NCBI GenBank assembly: GCA_018109965.1
Contig: JAGBFE010000268.1
Location: forward strand, 1 to 7,662
Length of the DNA stretch: 7,662 nt
Direction: 5' to 3'
Source of the DNA: Oscillospiraceae bacterium
GTDB taxonomy: Bacteria > Bacillota_A > Clostridia > Oscillospirales > Ruminococcaceae
Shown in pieces: positions 1 through 6,275 of this stretch. The first letter of the stretch is position 1; the number at the start of each line of letters is the position of its first letter. The position numbers and the translations under genes were made by a program. The notes beneath the pieces were generated by a model. It had not been told where the DNA came from, did no database searches, and saw nothing but the letters and a program-made list of their open reading frames with translations.

Positions 1-1196
1 ATATCCAGCGCATACTGGCTTGCAAGATTGATGATTGTTTCGCGCTTGCCTGCAAAATGGTGTTTTACCACCCAGGTTTTGTCCTCTGTGGCCACTGCAA
101 TGTATACAAGGCCAACGTCATCACCGCCCGGACCTGCATAACCCGTTGTGGCAATGCCATAGGTGCTTTCGGATTTTTTGCGCACGTTCTGTGCCATCTG
201 CACGGCAACTTCGCTGCTTACTGCTGTTTGCTGTTCGATAACATCCTGTTCCACATCCAGCATTTCAACCTTTTGCTTGTCGGAATAGGTGCAGATGCCA
301 AGCTCAAACACCTGTGATGCACCTGCAATGCTTGTGATTCGGGATGCAATTTTGCCGCCTGTGCAGCTTTCGGCCACTGCCACAGACTGCATTGTTCTTT
401 TAAGGGTGTTTACCAGTACAGTTTCAGCATTGTCCACGTCCACACCATAGATGTATTCGCCGATTTCGTTCTGCAGGGTTCTGTACTGTTCATCCAGCAT
501 TTCCTCTGCTTCTTTGTCCTCAAGTGCACGGGCTGTAAGACGGACTGTAACCTCTCCGTCACCTTTTGCATAAAGTGCCGCTGTTGGATTTTCGCTTTGG
601 AGAAAGGAAGCCAGCTTTGTTTCCAGCATACTTTCACCTATGCACATTGTTTTTACATAGCGGGATTTGATAACGCCTTTTACAAGTCTGCTGAGTATTG
701 GCATTACCTGATTTGCCATCATTGGTTCCAGTTCACGCGGAGGTCCCGGAAGCAAAACAGCAAGCTTTTCGCCGTCAATAAACATAATGCCCGGTGCAGT
801 GCCGTTTTCATTTGGCAAAAATCTGCCCCTTTTGGGCACATATGCCTGCTTTTTGTTGTTGTCAGTCATCTGGCGGTTCATCTTTTCAAAATGGAGACGG
901 ATTTTTTGCTCCACCTGTTCGTTATAAACCAGCTCATCATTATAAATACGCGCCACAGTCTGCTTTGTCAGGTCGTCATCGGTTGGTCCCAGCCCGCCTG
1001 AAAGAATAACAATGTCACTTCTCTCCTTGGCTGTGGAAACCGCCTGTGCAAGCCTGTCCGCATTGTCGCCCACAACCTGTTGGTTGTATACAAAAATGCC
1101 AAGCTCGGACAAAGCACGGGACAGATACTGTGCATTGGTATTTAAAATATCACCAAGCAAAAGCTCTGTGCCCACACATATAATTTCTGCTCGCAA
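1..1196 (-). CDS. cinA: CinA-family protein, nicotinamide-nucleotide amidohydrolase; C-terminus cut by window edge
   Basis: Reading the minus strand from a TTG at 1196-1194 gives 398 uninterrupted codons running off the left edge. Family members are usually about 410-420 residues, so only a short C-terminal piece is missing. The N-terminal MoCF-like domain (about 1-170) shows GTELLLG (9-15), GGLGPTDDD (67-75), NGTAPG (131-136) and LPGPPREL (149-156). A linker domain follows, then the C-terminal amidase domain from about 255 with AESCTGG (275-281, Ser277 the expected nucleophile) and TTGYAGPGG (350-358). From family knowledge, the C-terminal domain deamidates NMN to nicotinate mononucleotide and the N-terminal domain has nucleotide pyrophosphatase activity; the protein is cytoplasmic. 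No in-frame ATG precedes the conserved start. TTG-1196 is preferred because GGGTGA lies about 6 nt upstream and the protein then begins MRAEIICVG, as is normal for the family. GTG-1205 and TTG-1232 are in-frame alternatives. It is the third gene after the desulfurase and thiI, 106 nt beyond thiI. Confidence 0.93.
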   Translation of the reverse strand, partial: MRAEIICVGTELLLGDILNTNAQYLSRALSELGIFVYNQQVVGDNADRLAQAVSTAKERSDIVILSGGLGPTDDDLTKQTVARIYNDELVYNEQVEQKIRLHFEKMNRQMTDNNKKQAYVPKRGRFLPNENGTAPGIMFIDGEKLAVLLPGPPRELEPMMANQVMPILSRLVKGVIKSRYVKTMCIGESMLETKLASFLQSENPTAALYAKGDGEVTVRLTARALEDKEAEEMLDEQYRTLQNEIGEYIYGVDVDNAETVLVNTLKRTMQSVAVAESCTGGKIASRITSIAGASQVFELGICTYSDKQKVEMLDVEQDVIEQQTAVSSEVAVQMAQNVRKKSESTYGIATTGYAGPGGDDVGLVYIAVATEDKTWVVKHHFAGKRETIINLASQYALD

Positions 1197-1244
1197 GGTT
1201 TTCACCCTTTCTTTAAAATTCTTTTGCGGCAAGTTTCACCCTTT
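1193..1244 (-). repeat. Duplicated ribosome-binding-site/TTG start module in front of cinA
   Basis: On the minus strand AAAGGGTGAAA occurs twice (complements of 1234-1244 and 1200-1210), each followed within a few bases by CTTGC. The two TTG codons (1232-1230 and 1196-1194) are exactly 36 nt apart and in the same frame, with no stop between them. A TGA lies two codons upstream of the outer TTG, so 1232 is the farthest possible start. The inner copy has better spacing (about 6 nt from GGTGA) than the outer (about 3 nt). A shorter third AAAAGGGT lies at the complement of 1287-1294 with no start codon near it. The seen part is the repeat; its use in translation is inference. Confidence 0.55.
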
Positions 1245-1302
1245 TTGCAGTGTTATTGCAAATTGAGCAATGCCGCTGTTTGTAATACCCTTTTAGTTTG
1301 TA

Positions 1303-2484
1303 TTAAATATTTACAAACACTTTTTCGGTCTGCGCCATAGCTTCCATTTCAAGCTTTGAAAGCACTTCCATATCCATATTTTTTTCAGCTTCCAGAATTT
1401 CTTCCATTGAGGGTTTTGTTTTTGGATGGCTTGGTGTAAAGATTGTGCAGCAGTCCTCGTATGGAAGAATTGAGGTTTCAAAGGTGTCAATTTTGCGTGC
1501 AATTTCGGTAATTTCGTTTTTATCCATACCGATTACAGGGCGCAGAATAGGCATTTCCACAGAGGAATCTGTTGCTCTGATTGCGCGCAGTGTCTGGCTT
1601 GCAACCTGCGCAAGACTTTCGCCTGTAATGATTGCTTCGGCACCCTCTTCCATTGCTATCTTTTCAGTGATACGCATCATACTGCGGCGCATAAGCACTG
1701 TGAACAGCTCCGGTACACCTTTGTCGCGGATATATTCCTGCGGAACTGTGAAAGGCACAATGTGCAGGTTGATATCACCTGTGTAGTCCTTAACCTTTTC
1801 GCACAGAGTGATAACCTTTTGTCTTGCGCGTTCGCTTGTATATGGAGGAGATGCAAAATGCACAGCCATAATTTTCATACCGCGCTTTGCCATCATATAT
1901 GCGGCAACAGGACTGTCGATACCGCCGGAAAGCATCAGTGCACCCTTGCCGGATGTGGAAACAGGCATACCGCCTGCACCCTGTTCCTTGCCGCCGTGAA
2001 CATATGCACCATAGTCACGGATTTCAACCATAACGGTAACTTCAGGATTGTTCACATCCACCTTGAGATGATGATATCTGCTGAGAATTCTGCCGCTAAG
2101 CTCGCGGGAGATTTCCGGTGATGTCATAGGGAATTTTTTGTCGCTGCGTTTTGCGCTGACCTTGAATGTTTTTGCATTTTTGAGTGTTTCGCCAAGATAT
2201 TCCACCGCTGTTTTTGCAATAACTTCAAAGTCCTTTTCGACTACAACTGCTTTGCTTACCGCTGCGATACCAAAAATCTTTTTAACCTTTTCGTATGCAG
2301 TTTCCACATCTGCATCATCATCTTCCGGTTCAATATAGAATGTGCTCTGTGCTTTATAGTATTTGAAATTGCCAACCTTTTTGAGACGGCGGCGGATTGT
2401 TTTCATAAGCTGTGCTTCAAAGGTGTTTTTGTTAAGGCCTTTAAGTGCCATTTCACCAAGATAGCAGATAATAAGTTCTCTCAT
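1303..2484 (-). CDS. thiI: tRNA 4-thiouridine sulfurtransferase ThiI (no rhodanese domain)
   Basis: This 393-residue protein adenylates and thiolates U8 of tRNA to 4-thiouridine; in some bacteria ThiI also feeds sulfur to thiamine thiazole synthesis. An N-terminal ferredoxin-like and THUMP RNA-binding region covers about 1-165. The PP-loop ATP-pyrophosphatase domain follows, with SGGIDS at 186-191, GESLAQVASQ at 288-297 and a Cys pair in PYEDCCTIFTP (Cys345-Cys346), the usual position of the catalytic cysteine in Bacillus-type ThiI. The protein ends about 45 residues after the Cys pair, so the C-terminal rhodanese domain of the E. coli enzyme is absent, as in B. subtilis ThiI (about 400 residues). 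It starts 18 nt after the desulfurase stop, preceded by a purine-rich GAAAGAGAAAG stretch rather than a strong AGGAGG, which suggests translation partly coupled to the upstream gene. Sulfur is presumably handed over by the adjacent desulfurase. Confidence 0.96.
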   Translation of the reverse strand: MRELIICYLGEMALKGLNKNTFEAQLMKTIRRRLKKVGNFKYYKAQSTFYIEPEDDDADVETAYEKVKKIFGIAAVSKAVVVEKDFEVIAKTAVEYLGETLKNAKTFKVSAKRSDKKFPMTSPEISRELSGRILSRYHHLKVDVNNPEVTVMVEIRDYGAYVHGGKEQGAGGMPVSTSGKGALMLSGGIDSPVAAYMMAKRGMKIMAVHFASPPYTSERARQKVITLCEKVKDYTGDINLHIVPFTVPQEYIRDKGVPELFTVLMRRSMMRITEKIAMEEGAEAIITGESLAQVASQTLRAIRATDSSVEMPILRPVIGMDKNEITEIARKIDTFETSILPYEDCCTIFTPSHPKTKPSMEEILEAEKNMDMEVLSKLEMEAMAQTEKVFVNI

Positions 2485-2502
2485 TTTTTCTTTCTCTTTC
2501 TT

Positions 2503-3639
2503 TTATCTTTTAACTTTCTGCAGTTTTTCCTGTGCTTTTCTGAGTGCATCAATAAATGTGTCGATGTCCTGTTCTGTTGTGTTTACACCAAAGCTTACAC
2601 GGATTGAGCTGTCAATGCGTTTTGCATCAAGGCCCATTGCTGTAAGTGTGTGGCTTGCCGCCCCCTTTGAACAGGCAGAACCTGATGAAATATAGATTTC
2701 GTCAGCTTCAAGGAAGTGCAGCAATGTTTCGCTGCGGTAGTTCATAAAGGAAAAGTTAACGGTGTACGGCACCGCATTTTCGGGGCTGTTGACCGCAACA
2801 TTGTCAAACTGTGCAAGACCTTCCAAAAGTCTTGTTTTAAGTTGTGTGTAGTGGTTTAAATTCTTTTTAATGTTTGGATAAAGAATTTCGCACGCTTTTG
2901 CAAAGCCGAGAATATAGTGGATATTTTCGGTGCCTGCACGGAGACCTTTTTCCTGCCCACCGCCTGCCATAACAGTTTTTATGTTAGTACCTTTTTTGAG
3001 ATACAAACCTCCGATGCCTTTTGGTGCATTGATTTTATGGCCTGAAAACGCCATACTGTCGCAAGGTATTTTGCTTACATCAATCGGCAGTTTCATAAAG
3101 GACTGGGTAGCATCAATATGGATAACTGTGCGTTTGTTTTTTGCCTTGATTTTTTCGCAGGCTGTTTTGATATCGATAACTGCACCTGTTTCGTTGTTGA
3201 CGTGAATAATTGTTACAAGGGCTGTTTTGCTGTCAACAGCATCAACAATTTCGTTTATATCAATGTTTCCGTCAGCTTTTGGGTTTATATTTGCGATGGT
3301 GTATCCCATTTCCTTTAAATTTTCCAAAGGTTTTCGCACTGCAGGGTGTTCATAACCTGTTGTAACAATTTTATTCGCCCAGTTTTTGCGGGCAGCTGCC
3401 AAGCCGTAAATTGCAATATTGTTGCTTTCGGATGCGCAGGATGTAAAGTAAATTTCGTCTTCCTTTGCATTTAAAAAGCCTGCAACTGTACGGCGTGCCG
3501 TGTTGATTTTATTTTCGCTCTGTGCACCGATTTTATACAGTGAGGACGGGTTTGCAAAATCGCTTTTCAAGCTGTCTGCAATAACCTGTGCCACCTCGCT
3601 GTTAACAGGTGTTGTAGCTGCATTGTCAAGGTAAATCAT
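2503..3639 (-). CDS. Cysteine desulfurase (NifS/IscS family, class I), probable ThiI partner
   Basis: This 378-residue PLP enzyme converts cysteine to alanine and carries the sulfur as a persulfide. It shows LDNAATTP near the N-terminus, His98 in GYEHPA (stacks on PLP), HIDATQ (174-179, Asp176 and Gln179 contacting PLP), SGHK with Lys202 as the Schiff-base lysine, RAGTEN (235-240) and the mobile-loop cysteine Cys323 in SSGSACSKG. The usual FTSGATES motif reads FTSCASES here (Cys68 in place of Gly). Length fits the family. In B. subtilis the desulfurase encoded next to a rhodanese-less ThiI is called NifZ and serves tRNA thiolation; the gene order and 18-nt gap here support that role by analogy. 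An Fe-S cluster role cannot be excluded, but no iscU, iscR or sufBCD genes are present. The start is supported by GAGG 7 nt upstream. It is the first gene of the minus-strand cluster. Confidence 0.95.
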   Translation of the reverse strand: MIYLDNAATTPVNSEVAQVIADSLKSDFANPSSLYKIGAQSENKINTARRTVAGFLNAKEDEIYFTSCASESNNIAIYGLAAARKNWANKIVTTGYEHPAVRKPLENLKEMGYTIANINPKADGNIDINEIVDAVDSKTALVTIIHVNNETGAVIDIKTACEKIKAKNKRTVIHIDATQSFMKLPIDVSKIPCDSMAFSGHKINAPKGIGGLYLKKGTNIKTVMAGGGQEKGLRAGTENIHYILGFAKACEILYPNIKKNLNHYTQLKTRLLEGLAQFDNVAVNSPENAVPYTVNFSFMNYRSETLLHFLEADEIYISSGSACSKGAASHTLTAMGLDAKRIDSSIRVSFGVNTTEQDIDTFIDALRKAQEKLQKVKR

Positions 3640-3683
3640 TGTGTAACCTCATATATAAAAATGTGAATAAATACTTTTTTCCT

Positions 3684-3712
3684 AATTTATTATTTTAACA
3701 TAAAACATTCAA
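3684..3712 (-). promoter_or_regulatory. Candidate promoter for the desulfurase-thiI-cinA cluster
   Basis: The minus strand reads TTGAAT (complement of 3707-3712), a 17-nt spacer, then TAAATT (complement of 3684-3689), about 45 nt upstream of the ATG at 3639. The -10 matches TATAAT at four of six positions. The region is very AT-rich, so chance matches are easy and this call is tentative. Confidence 0.35.
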
Positions 3713-3761
3713 ATAGTAAATTACTTATTTATATATTATGCGTTTCTGACAGCACAGGTTA

Positions 3762-3779
3762 CCGGCTTTTTCCTGCCGG
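3762..3779. other. Small CCGGC/GCCGG hairpin in the divergent intergenic region
   Basis: CCGGC at 3762-3766 pairs with GCCGG at 3775-3779 around an 8-nt T-rich loop. It is the only GC-rich patch in the AT-rich 3640-3894 spacer. The stem is short and no T-run follows directly on either strand, so it is not called a terminator. It lies upstream of both candidate promoters and its function is unknown. Apart from this hairpin, the two promoters and the MATE leader I see nothing else in the spacer. Confidence 0.3.
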
Positions 3780-3800
3780 AAGTTCTTGTTTTCACACAAA

Positions 3801-3830
3801 TTACATTGACAAAAACATCGGTTGATGTAA
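3801..3830. promoter_or_regulatory. Imperfect inverted repeat over the MATE promoter, possible operator
   Basis: TTACATTGAC (3801-3810) and GTTGATGTAA (3821-3830) are inverted copies matching at 8 of 10 positions. A smaller perfect dyad, ACATC-GGTT-GATGT (3815-3828), lies within. The pair covers the -35 box and reaches into the -10 box, where a repressor would block RNA polymerase. Words in it (TTGACA, ACATC, GTTGAT, GATGT) also occur in the palindrome before marR, but with different order and spacing, so a shared regulator is only a hypothesis. Confidence 0.35.
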
Positions 3831-3833
3831 AAT
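3806..3833 (+). promoter_or_regulatory. Promoter of the MATE pump gene
   Basis: TTGACA at 3806-3811 is a perfect -35 box. TAAAAT at 3828-3833 follows after 16 nt. A start near 3840 would give a leader of about 55 nt. The -10 hexamer is the same as in the proposed marR promoter. A TATAAA at 3834-3839 is too far away (22 nt) to pair with this -35. Confidence 0.6.
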
Positions 3834-3851
3834 TATAAACAGAGTCTGTAC

Positions 3852-3874
3852 ACCGTCTTTAATGTTGAGACGGT
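3852..3874 (+). promoter_or_regulatory. Leader hairpin upstream of the MATE gene, possible attenuator
   Basis: ACCGTCT (3852-3858) pairs perfectly with AGACGGT (3868-3874) across a 9-nt loop, followed by TATTTATTTT. It lies between the promoter and the GAGGTG ribosome binding site, so it would form in the 5' untranslated RNA. The 7-bp stem with interrupted T-run resembles a weak intrinsic terminator. A second GTCT (3844-3847) could compete for AGAC. A 9-codon ATG frame (3862-3891, MLRRLFILR) runs through the right arm and stops inside the MATE ribosome binding site but has no Shine-Dalgarno of its own. Confidence 0.4.
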
Positions 3875-3894
3875 TATTTATTTTGAGGTGAATT

Positions 3895-5259
3895 ATGAAC
3901 AAAAACCAATCTGCAGCACTTGCGACCGAACCTGTCGGCAAGCTTTTGTTAAAGCTTTCTGCCCCTGCAATTGCCGCACAGATAGTCAACCTTTTGTACA
4001 ATATGGTTGACAGAATATATATCGGTCATATTGACAAAATCGGCGACCTTGCACTGACAGGCGTTGGGGTTTGCTTTCCGCTGATTATGATAATATCCGC
4101 CTTTGCTGCCCTTGTTGGTATGGGTGCCGCACCAAGAGCTTCCATTTTTATGGGCAAGGGTGACAAAGCCACTGCCGAAAAGATACTTGGCAACAGCTTT
4201 ACACTGCTTTTGTGTGTTTCTGCAGTGCTTACCGTTGTGTTTGTGTTCTTTGCAAAACCAATTCTTCTCACCTTTGGTGCAAGCGAAAATACCATTGGAT
4301 ATGCAATGGAATATATGAGCATCTACAGCTTTGGCACTGTTTTTGTGCAGCTGACCCTTGGTCTCAATGCCTTTATCAGTGCACAGGGCTTTGCCAAAAT
4401 CAGTATGATGACGGTGCTTATCGGTGCGGTATGCAACATCATCCTTGACCCTGTTTTTATTTTTGGCTTAAATATGGGAGTAAAAGGCGCTGCCATTGCA
4501 ACTGTGATCAGCCAGTTTATATCAATGGTCTGGATTCTGAAATTTCTTACAGGCAGCAAAACCGAGCTCAAAATACGCAAAGAAAACCTCAAGCTCAATC
4601 CTCAGATTTTTCTGCCCTGTATGGCACTTGGCTTATCTCCTTTTATTATGCAGGCAACCGAAAGCCTTATATCAGTCTGCTTCAATTCCTCCCTGCTTAA
4701 ATACGGCGGAGACATTGCCGTTGGCAGTATGACAATTCTGACAAGTGTTATGACATTTTCCATCCTTCCGCTGCAGGGACTTTGCCAGGGCTCACAGCCT
4801 ATTATCAGCTACAACTACGGCGCCAAAAACGCCGACAGAGTAAAACAGGGCTTTAAACTGACACTTATCAGCTGCCTTGTATTTTCCTTCACCGTGTGGG
4901 CGCTGGTTATGCTGTTCCCGCAGAACTTTATAAAACTGTTCAACAACAACCCTGAACTTGTAGACTTTGCATCCCACGCTTTGAGAATTTATATGGCTGT
5001 CAACTGTGTGTTTGGCGCACAGATTGCCTGTCAGCAGACTTTTATTGCGTTGGGCAACGCCAAATGCAGTCTGTTCCTTGCATTGCTGAGAAAGATAATT
5101 CTGCTTATCCCGCTTATATACATTCTGCCGCAATTTATCAGCAACAAGACCAATGCGGTTTTCCTTGCCGAACCTGTTGCCGACATAATTGCCGTAAGCT
5201 GTACCGTTGTACTTTTTACTGTACAGTTCAGAAAATCAATGAAAGAACTAAAAAACTGA
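3895..5259 (+). CDS. MATE-family multidrug efflux transporter (MepA/NorM-like)
   Basis: A 454-residue inner-membrane protein with about twelve hydrophobic segments in two six-helix halves. MATE pumps export cationic drugs and dyes in exchange for Na+ or H+. Family hallmarks are LYNMVDRIYIGHI in the first helix (Asp39 at the position of the conserved acidic residue), GAAPRASIFMGKGD (77-90) and the equivalent second-half segment QGSQPIISYNYGAKN (298-312), and NIILDPVFIFGLNMGVKGAA (181-200). The length is close to S. aureus MepA (451). The start is supported by GAGGTG 4 nt upstream of the ATG. The gene stands alone on the plus strand with its own promoter and terminator, divergent from the desulfurase cluster and convergent with degV. 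The substrate cannot be read from sequence. In S. aureus, mepA is controlled by a MarR-type regulator, MepR; a MarR gene lies about 1 kb away here, though not adjacent. Confidence 0.95.
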   Translation: MNKNQSAALATEPVGKLLLKLSAPAIAAQIVNLLYNMVDRIYIGHIDKIGDLALTGVGVCFPLIMIISAFAALVGMGAAPRASIFMGKGDKATAEKILGNSFTLLLCVSAVLTVVFVFFAKPILLTFGASENTIGYAMEYMSIYSFGTVFVQLTLGLNAFISAQGFAKISMMTVLIGAVCNIILDPVFIFGLNMGVKGAAIATVISQFISMVWILKFLTGSKTELKIRKENLKLNPQIFLPCMALGLSPFIMQATESLISVCFNSSLLKYGGDIAVGSMTILTSVMTFSILPLQGLCQGSQPIISYNYGAKNADRVKQGFKLTLISCLVFSFTVWALVMLFPQNFIKLFNNNPELVDFASHALRIYMAVNCVFGAQIACQQTFIALGNAKCSLFLALLRKIILLIPLIYILPQFISNKTNAVFLAEPVADIIAVSCTVVLFTVQFRKSMKELKN

Positions 5260-5273
5260 TAATTTATAAAAAT

Positions 5274-5310
5274 AAACCGTGCTTTTGTTTTTGAAAGCAC
5301 GGTTTTCTTT
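5274..5310 (+). terminator. Intrinsic terminator of the MATE gene, probably bidirectional
   Basis: AAACCGTGCTTT (5274-5285) pairs perfectly with AAAGCACGGTTT (5294-5305), a 12-bp stem with an 8-nt loop, followed by TCTTT on the plus strand. On the minus strand the stem is followed by ATTTTTATAAATT, so it could also stop transcripts arriving from degV. It begins 15 nt after the MATE stop codon. Confidence 0.9.
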
Positions 5311-5320
5311 ATATACAGAC

Positions 5321-5367
5321 AAAAATGCAGATTGAGACGTTACGCGCAAGGAAACACCCCAATCTGC
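5321..5367 (-). terminator. Terminator-like hairpin downstream of degV with long loop
   Basis: GCAGATTG (5327-5334) and CAATCTGC (5360-5367) form a perfect 8-bp stem around a 25-nt loop. On the minus strand it starts 19 nt past the degV stop and is followed by ATTTTTG, as expected of an intrinsic terminator for the marR-degV operon. The loop is unusually long and holds the near-palindrome TTACGCGCAA (5340-5349), which may form its own small fold. Confidence 0.6.
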
Positions 5368-5385
5368 TTTAAATTTATTCTTCAA

Positions 5386-6231
5386 TTATTTTTTTACAAA
5401 GTAGCCAACAGCAACTGCGCCAGGACCTGCATGTGTGCCTACAACACTGCCAAGCTGTGCTGTATGGATTTTTTCCTCGCTGCCGCCCCACATATCAATA
5501 TTGTCACTGATGTATTCCTGCATCAGTGTGCTGTCAGAGCCTGTATAGCCGATAACAAACGGTTTGCTGAAATCAATACCGCCGCTTTTTTCAACCTCCT
5601 GGTTCATAAGGCTGTTTGCCTGCTTGTTGCCACGGCCTTTTGTGAGTGACTGCACAACACCATCTGCAATGGCGATAACAGGCTTAAAGTTGAGCAGGCC
5701 TCCTGCAAAAGCAACTGCTGCAGAAACACGGCCGCCCTTTTTGAGGTATTCAAGTGTGTCAACAACAGCAAACACACGGATATCTTCTTTATCCTTTTCA
5801 AGAATTTCAACAATTTCGGCTGCTGATTTTCCGCTGTCTGCAAGATTCCGTGCATATTCAGCCAAAGCACCTGTGCCGATTGCAACTGTGTAACCGTCAA
5901 CAACAAAAACCTTACCTGCAAAATCTTCTGCCGCAATTGTTGCACTCTGGTATGTACCGGAAAGCTTTGATGAAATTGTAATCACCACAGCCTCATCGCC
6001 TGCATCTGTAATTTCTTTAAATGCCTTTGCAAAAGCATCAGGTGTAGGCTGGCTTGTAGTTGGCATAACATCGCTTGTCACAAGCTTTGCATAAAATGTA
6101 TCGTTGTCAATTTCAACGCCGTCAGCAAAGCTTTCGGTGCCAAAGTTTACTGTAAGCGGAACTGTTACAAATTTGTCTTCAAAATCTTTTCTCACATTTG
6201 CAGTAGAATCGATAATAATTTTTACACTCAT
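5386..6231 (-). CDS. DegV family protein, fatty-acid-binding (FakB-like)
   Basis: This 281-residue protein has the full DegV fold length. Motifs in order: IIIDSTAN (5-12), TSQPTP (59-64), SSKLSGTYQSA (87-97), DTLEYLKKGGR (158-168) and VVGTHAGPGA (263-272). DegV proteins bind a long-chain fatty acid in a buried pocket, with the head group held by Thr/Ser residues of the TSQPT and SGT motifs and by the C-terminal His (here His267). In S. aureus the homologues FakB1 and FakB2 present the fatty acid to the kinase FakA for phosphorylation and entry into phospholipids. No fakA-like DAK gene is in the window, so whether this copy is a kinase partner is unknown. The start has AGGAG 8 nt upstream. It lies 44 nt after marR with no terminator between, so the two are probably co-transcribed. 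Confidence 0.95.
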   Translation of the reverse strand: MSVKIIIDSTANVRKDFEDKFVTVPLTVNFGTESFADGVEIDNDTFYAKLVTSDVMPTTSQPTPDAFAKAFKEITDAGDEAVVITISSKLSGTYQSATIAAEDFAGKVFVVDGYTVAIGTGALAEYARNLADSGKSAAEIVEILEKDKEDIRVFAVVDTLEYLKKGGRVSAAVAFAGGLLNFKPVIAIADGVVQSLTKGRGNKQANSLMNQEVEKSGGIDFSKPFVIGYTGSDSTLMQEYISDNIDMWGGSEEKIHTAQLGSVVGTHAGPGAVAVGYFVKK

Positions 6232-6275
6232 TGTAATATCTCCTTAAAATCATAAAGTTATATATCAATCAATTG

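Noticed and set aside
597..1001. 134-codon plus-strand open frame opposite cinA
   Set aside because: It lies within the conserved CinA coding region on the other strand and has no recognisable motif; the CinA frame explains the sequence.
1254..1270. Small dyad ATTGC/GCAAT between thiI and cinA
   Set aside because: A 5-bp stem with no T-run after it on the minus strand; too weak to call a terminator, so thiI and cinA may still share a transcript.
1762..2121. 119-codon plus-strand open frame opposite thiI
   Set aside because: Cys/His-rich antisense shadow of the thiI PP-loop region with no good ribosome binding site or family signature.
3762..3779. CCGGC/GCCGG hairpin as a terminator
   Set aside because: The stem is only 5 bp, the T-run is in the loop rather than after the stem, and no gene ends there on either strand.
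3862..3891. Possible macrolide-type leader peptide MLRRLFILR before the MATE gene
   Set aside because: Not called as a gene: there is no Shine-Dalgarno before its ATG and it does not contain a clear known stalling motif. It is kept only as part of the leader finding.
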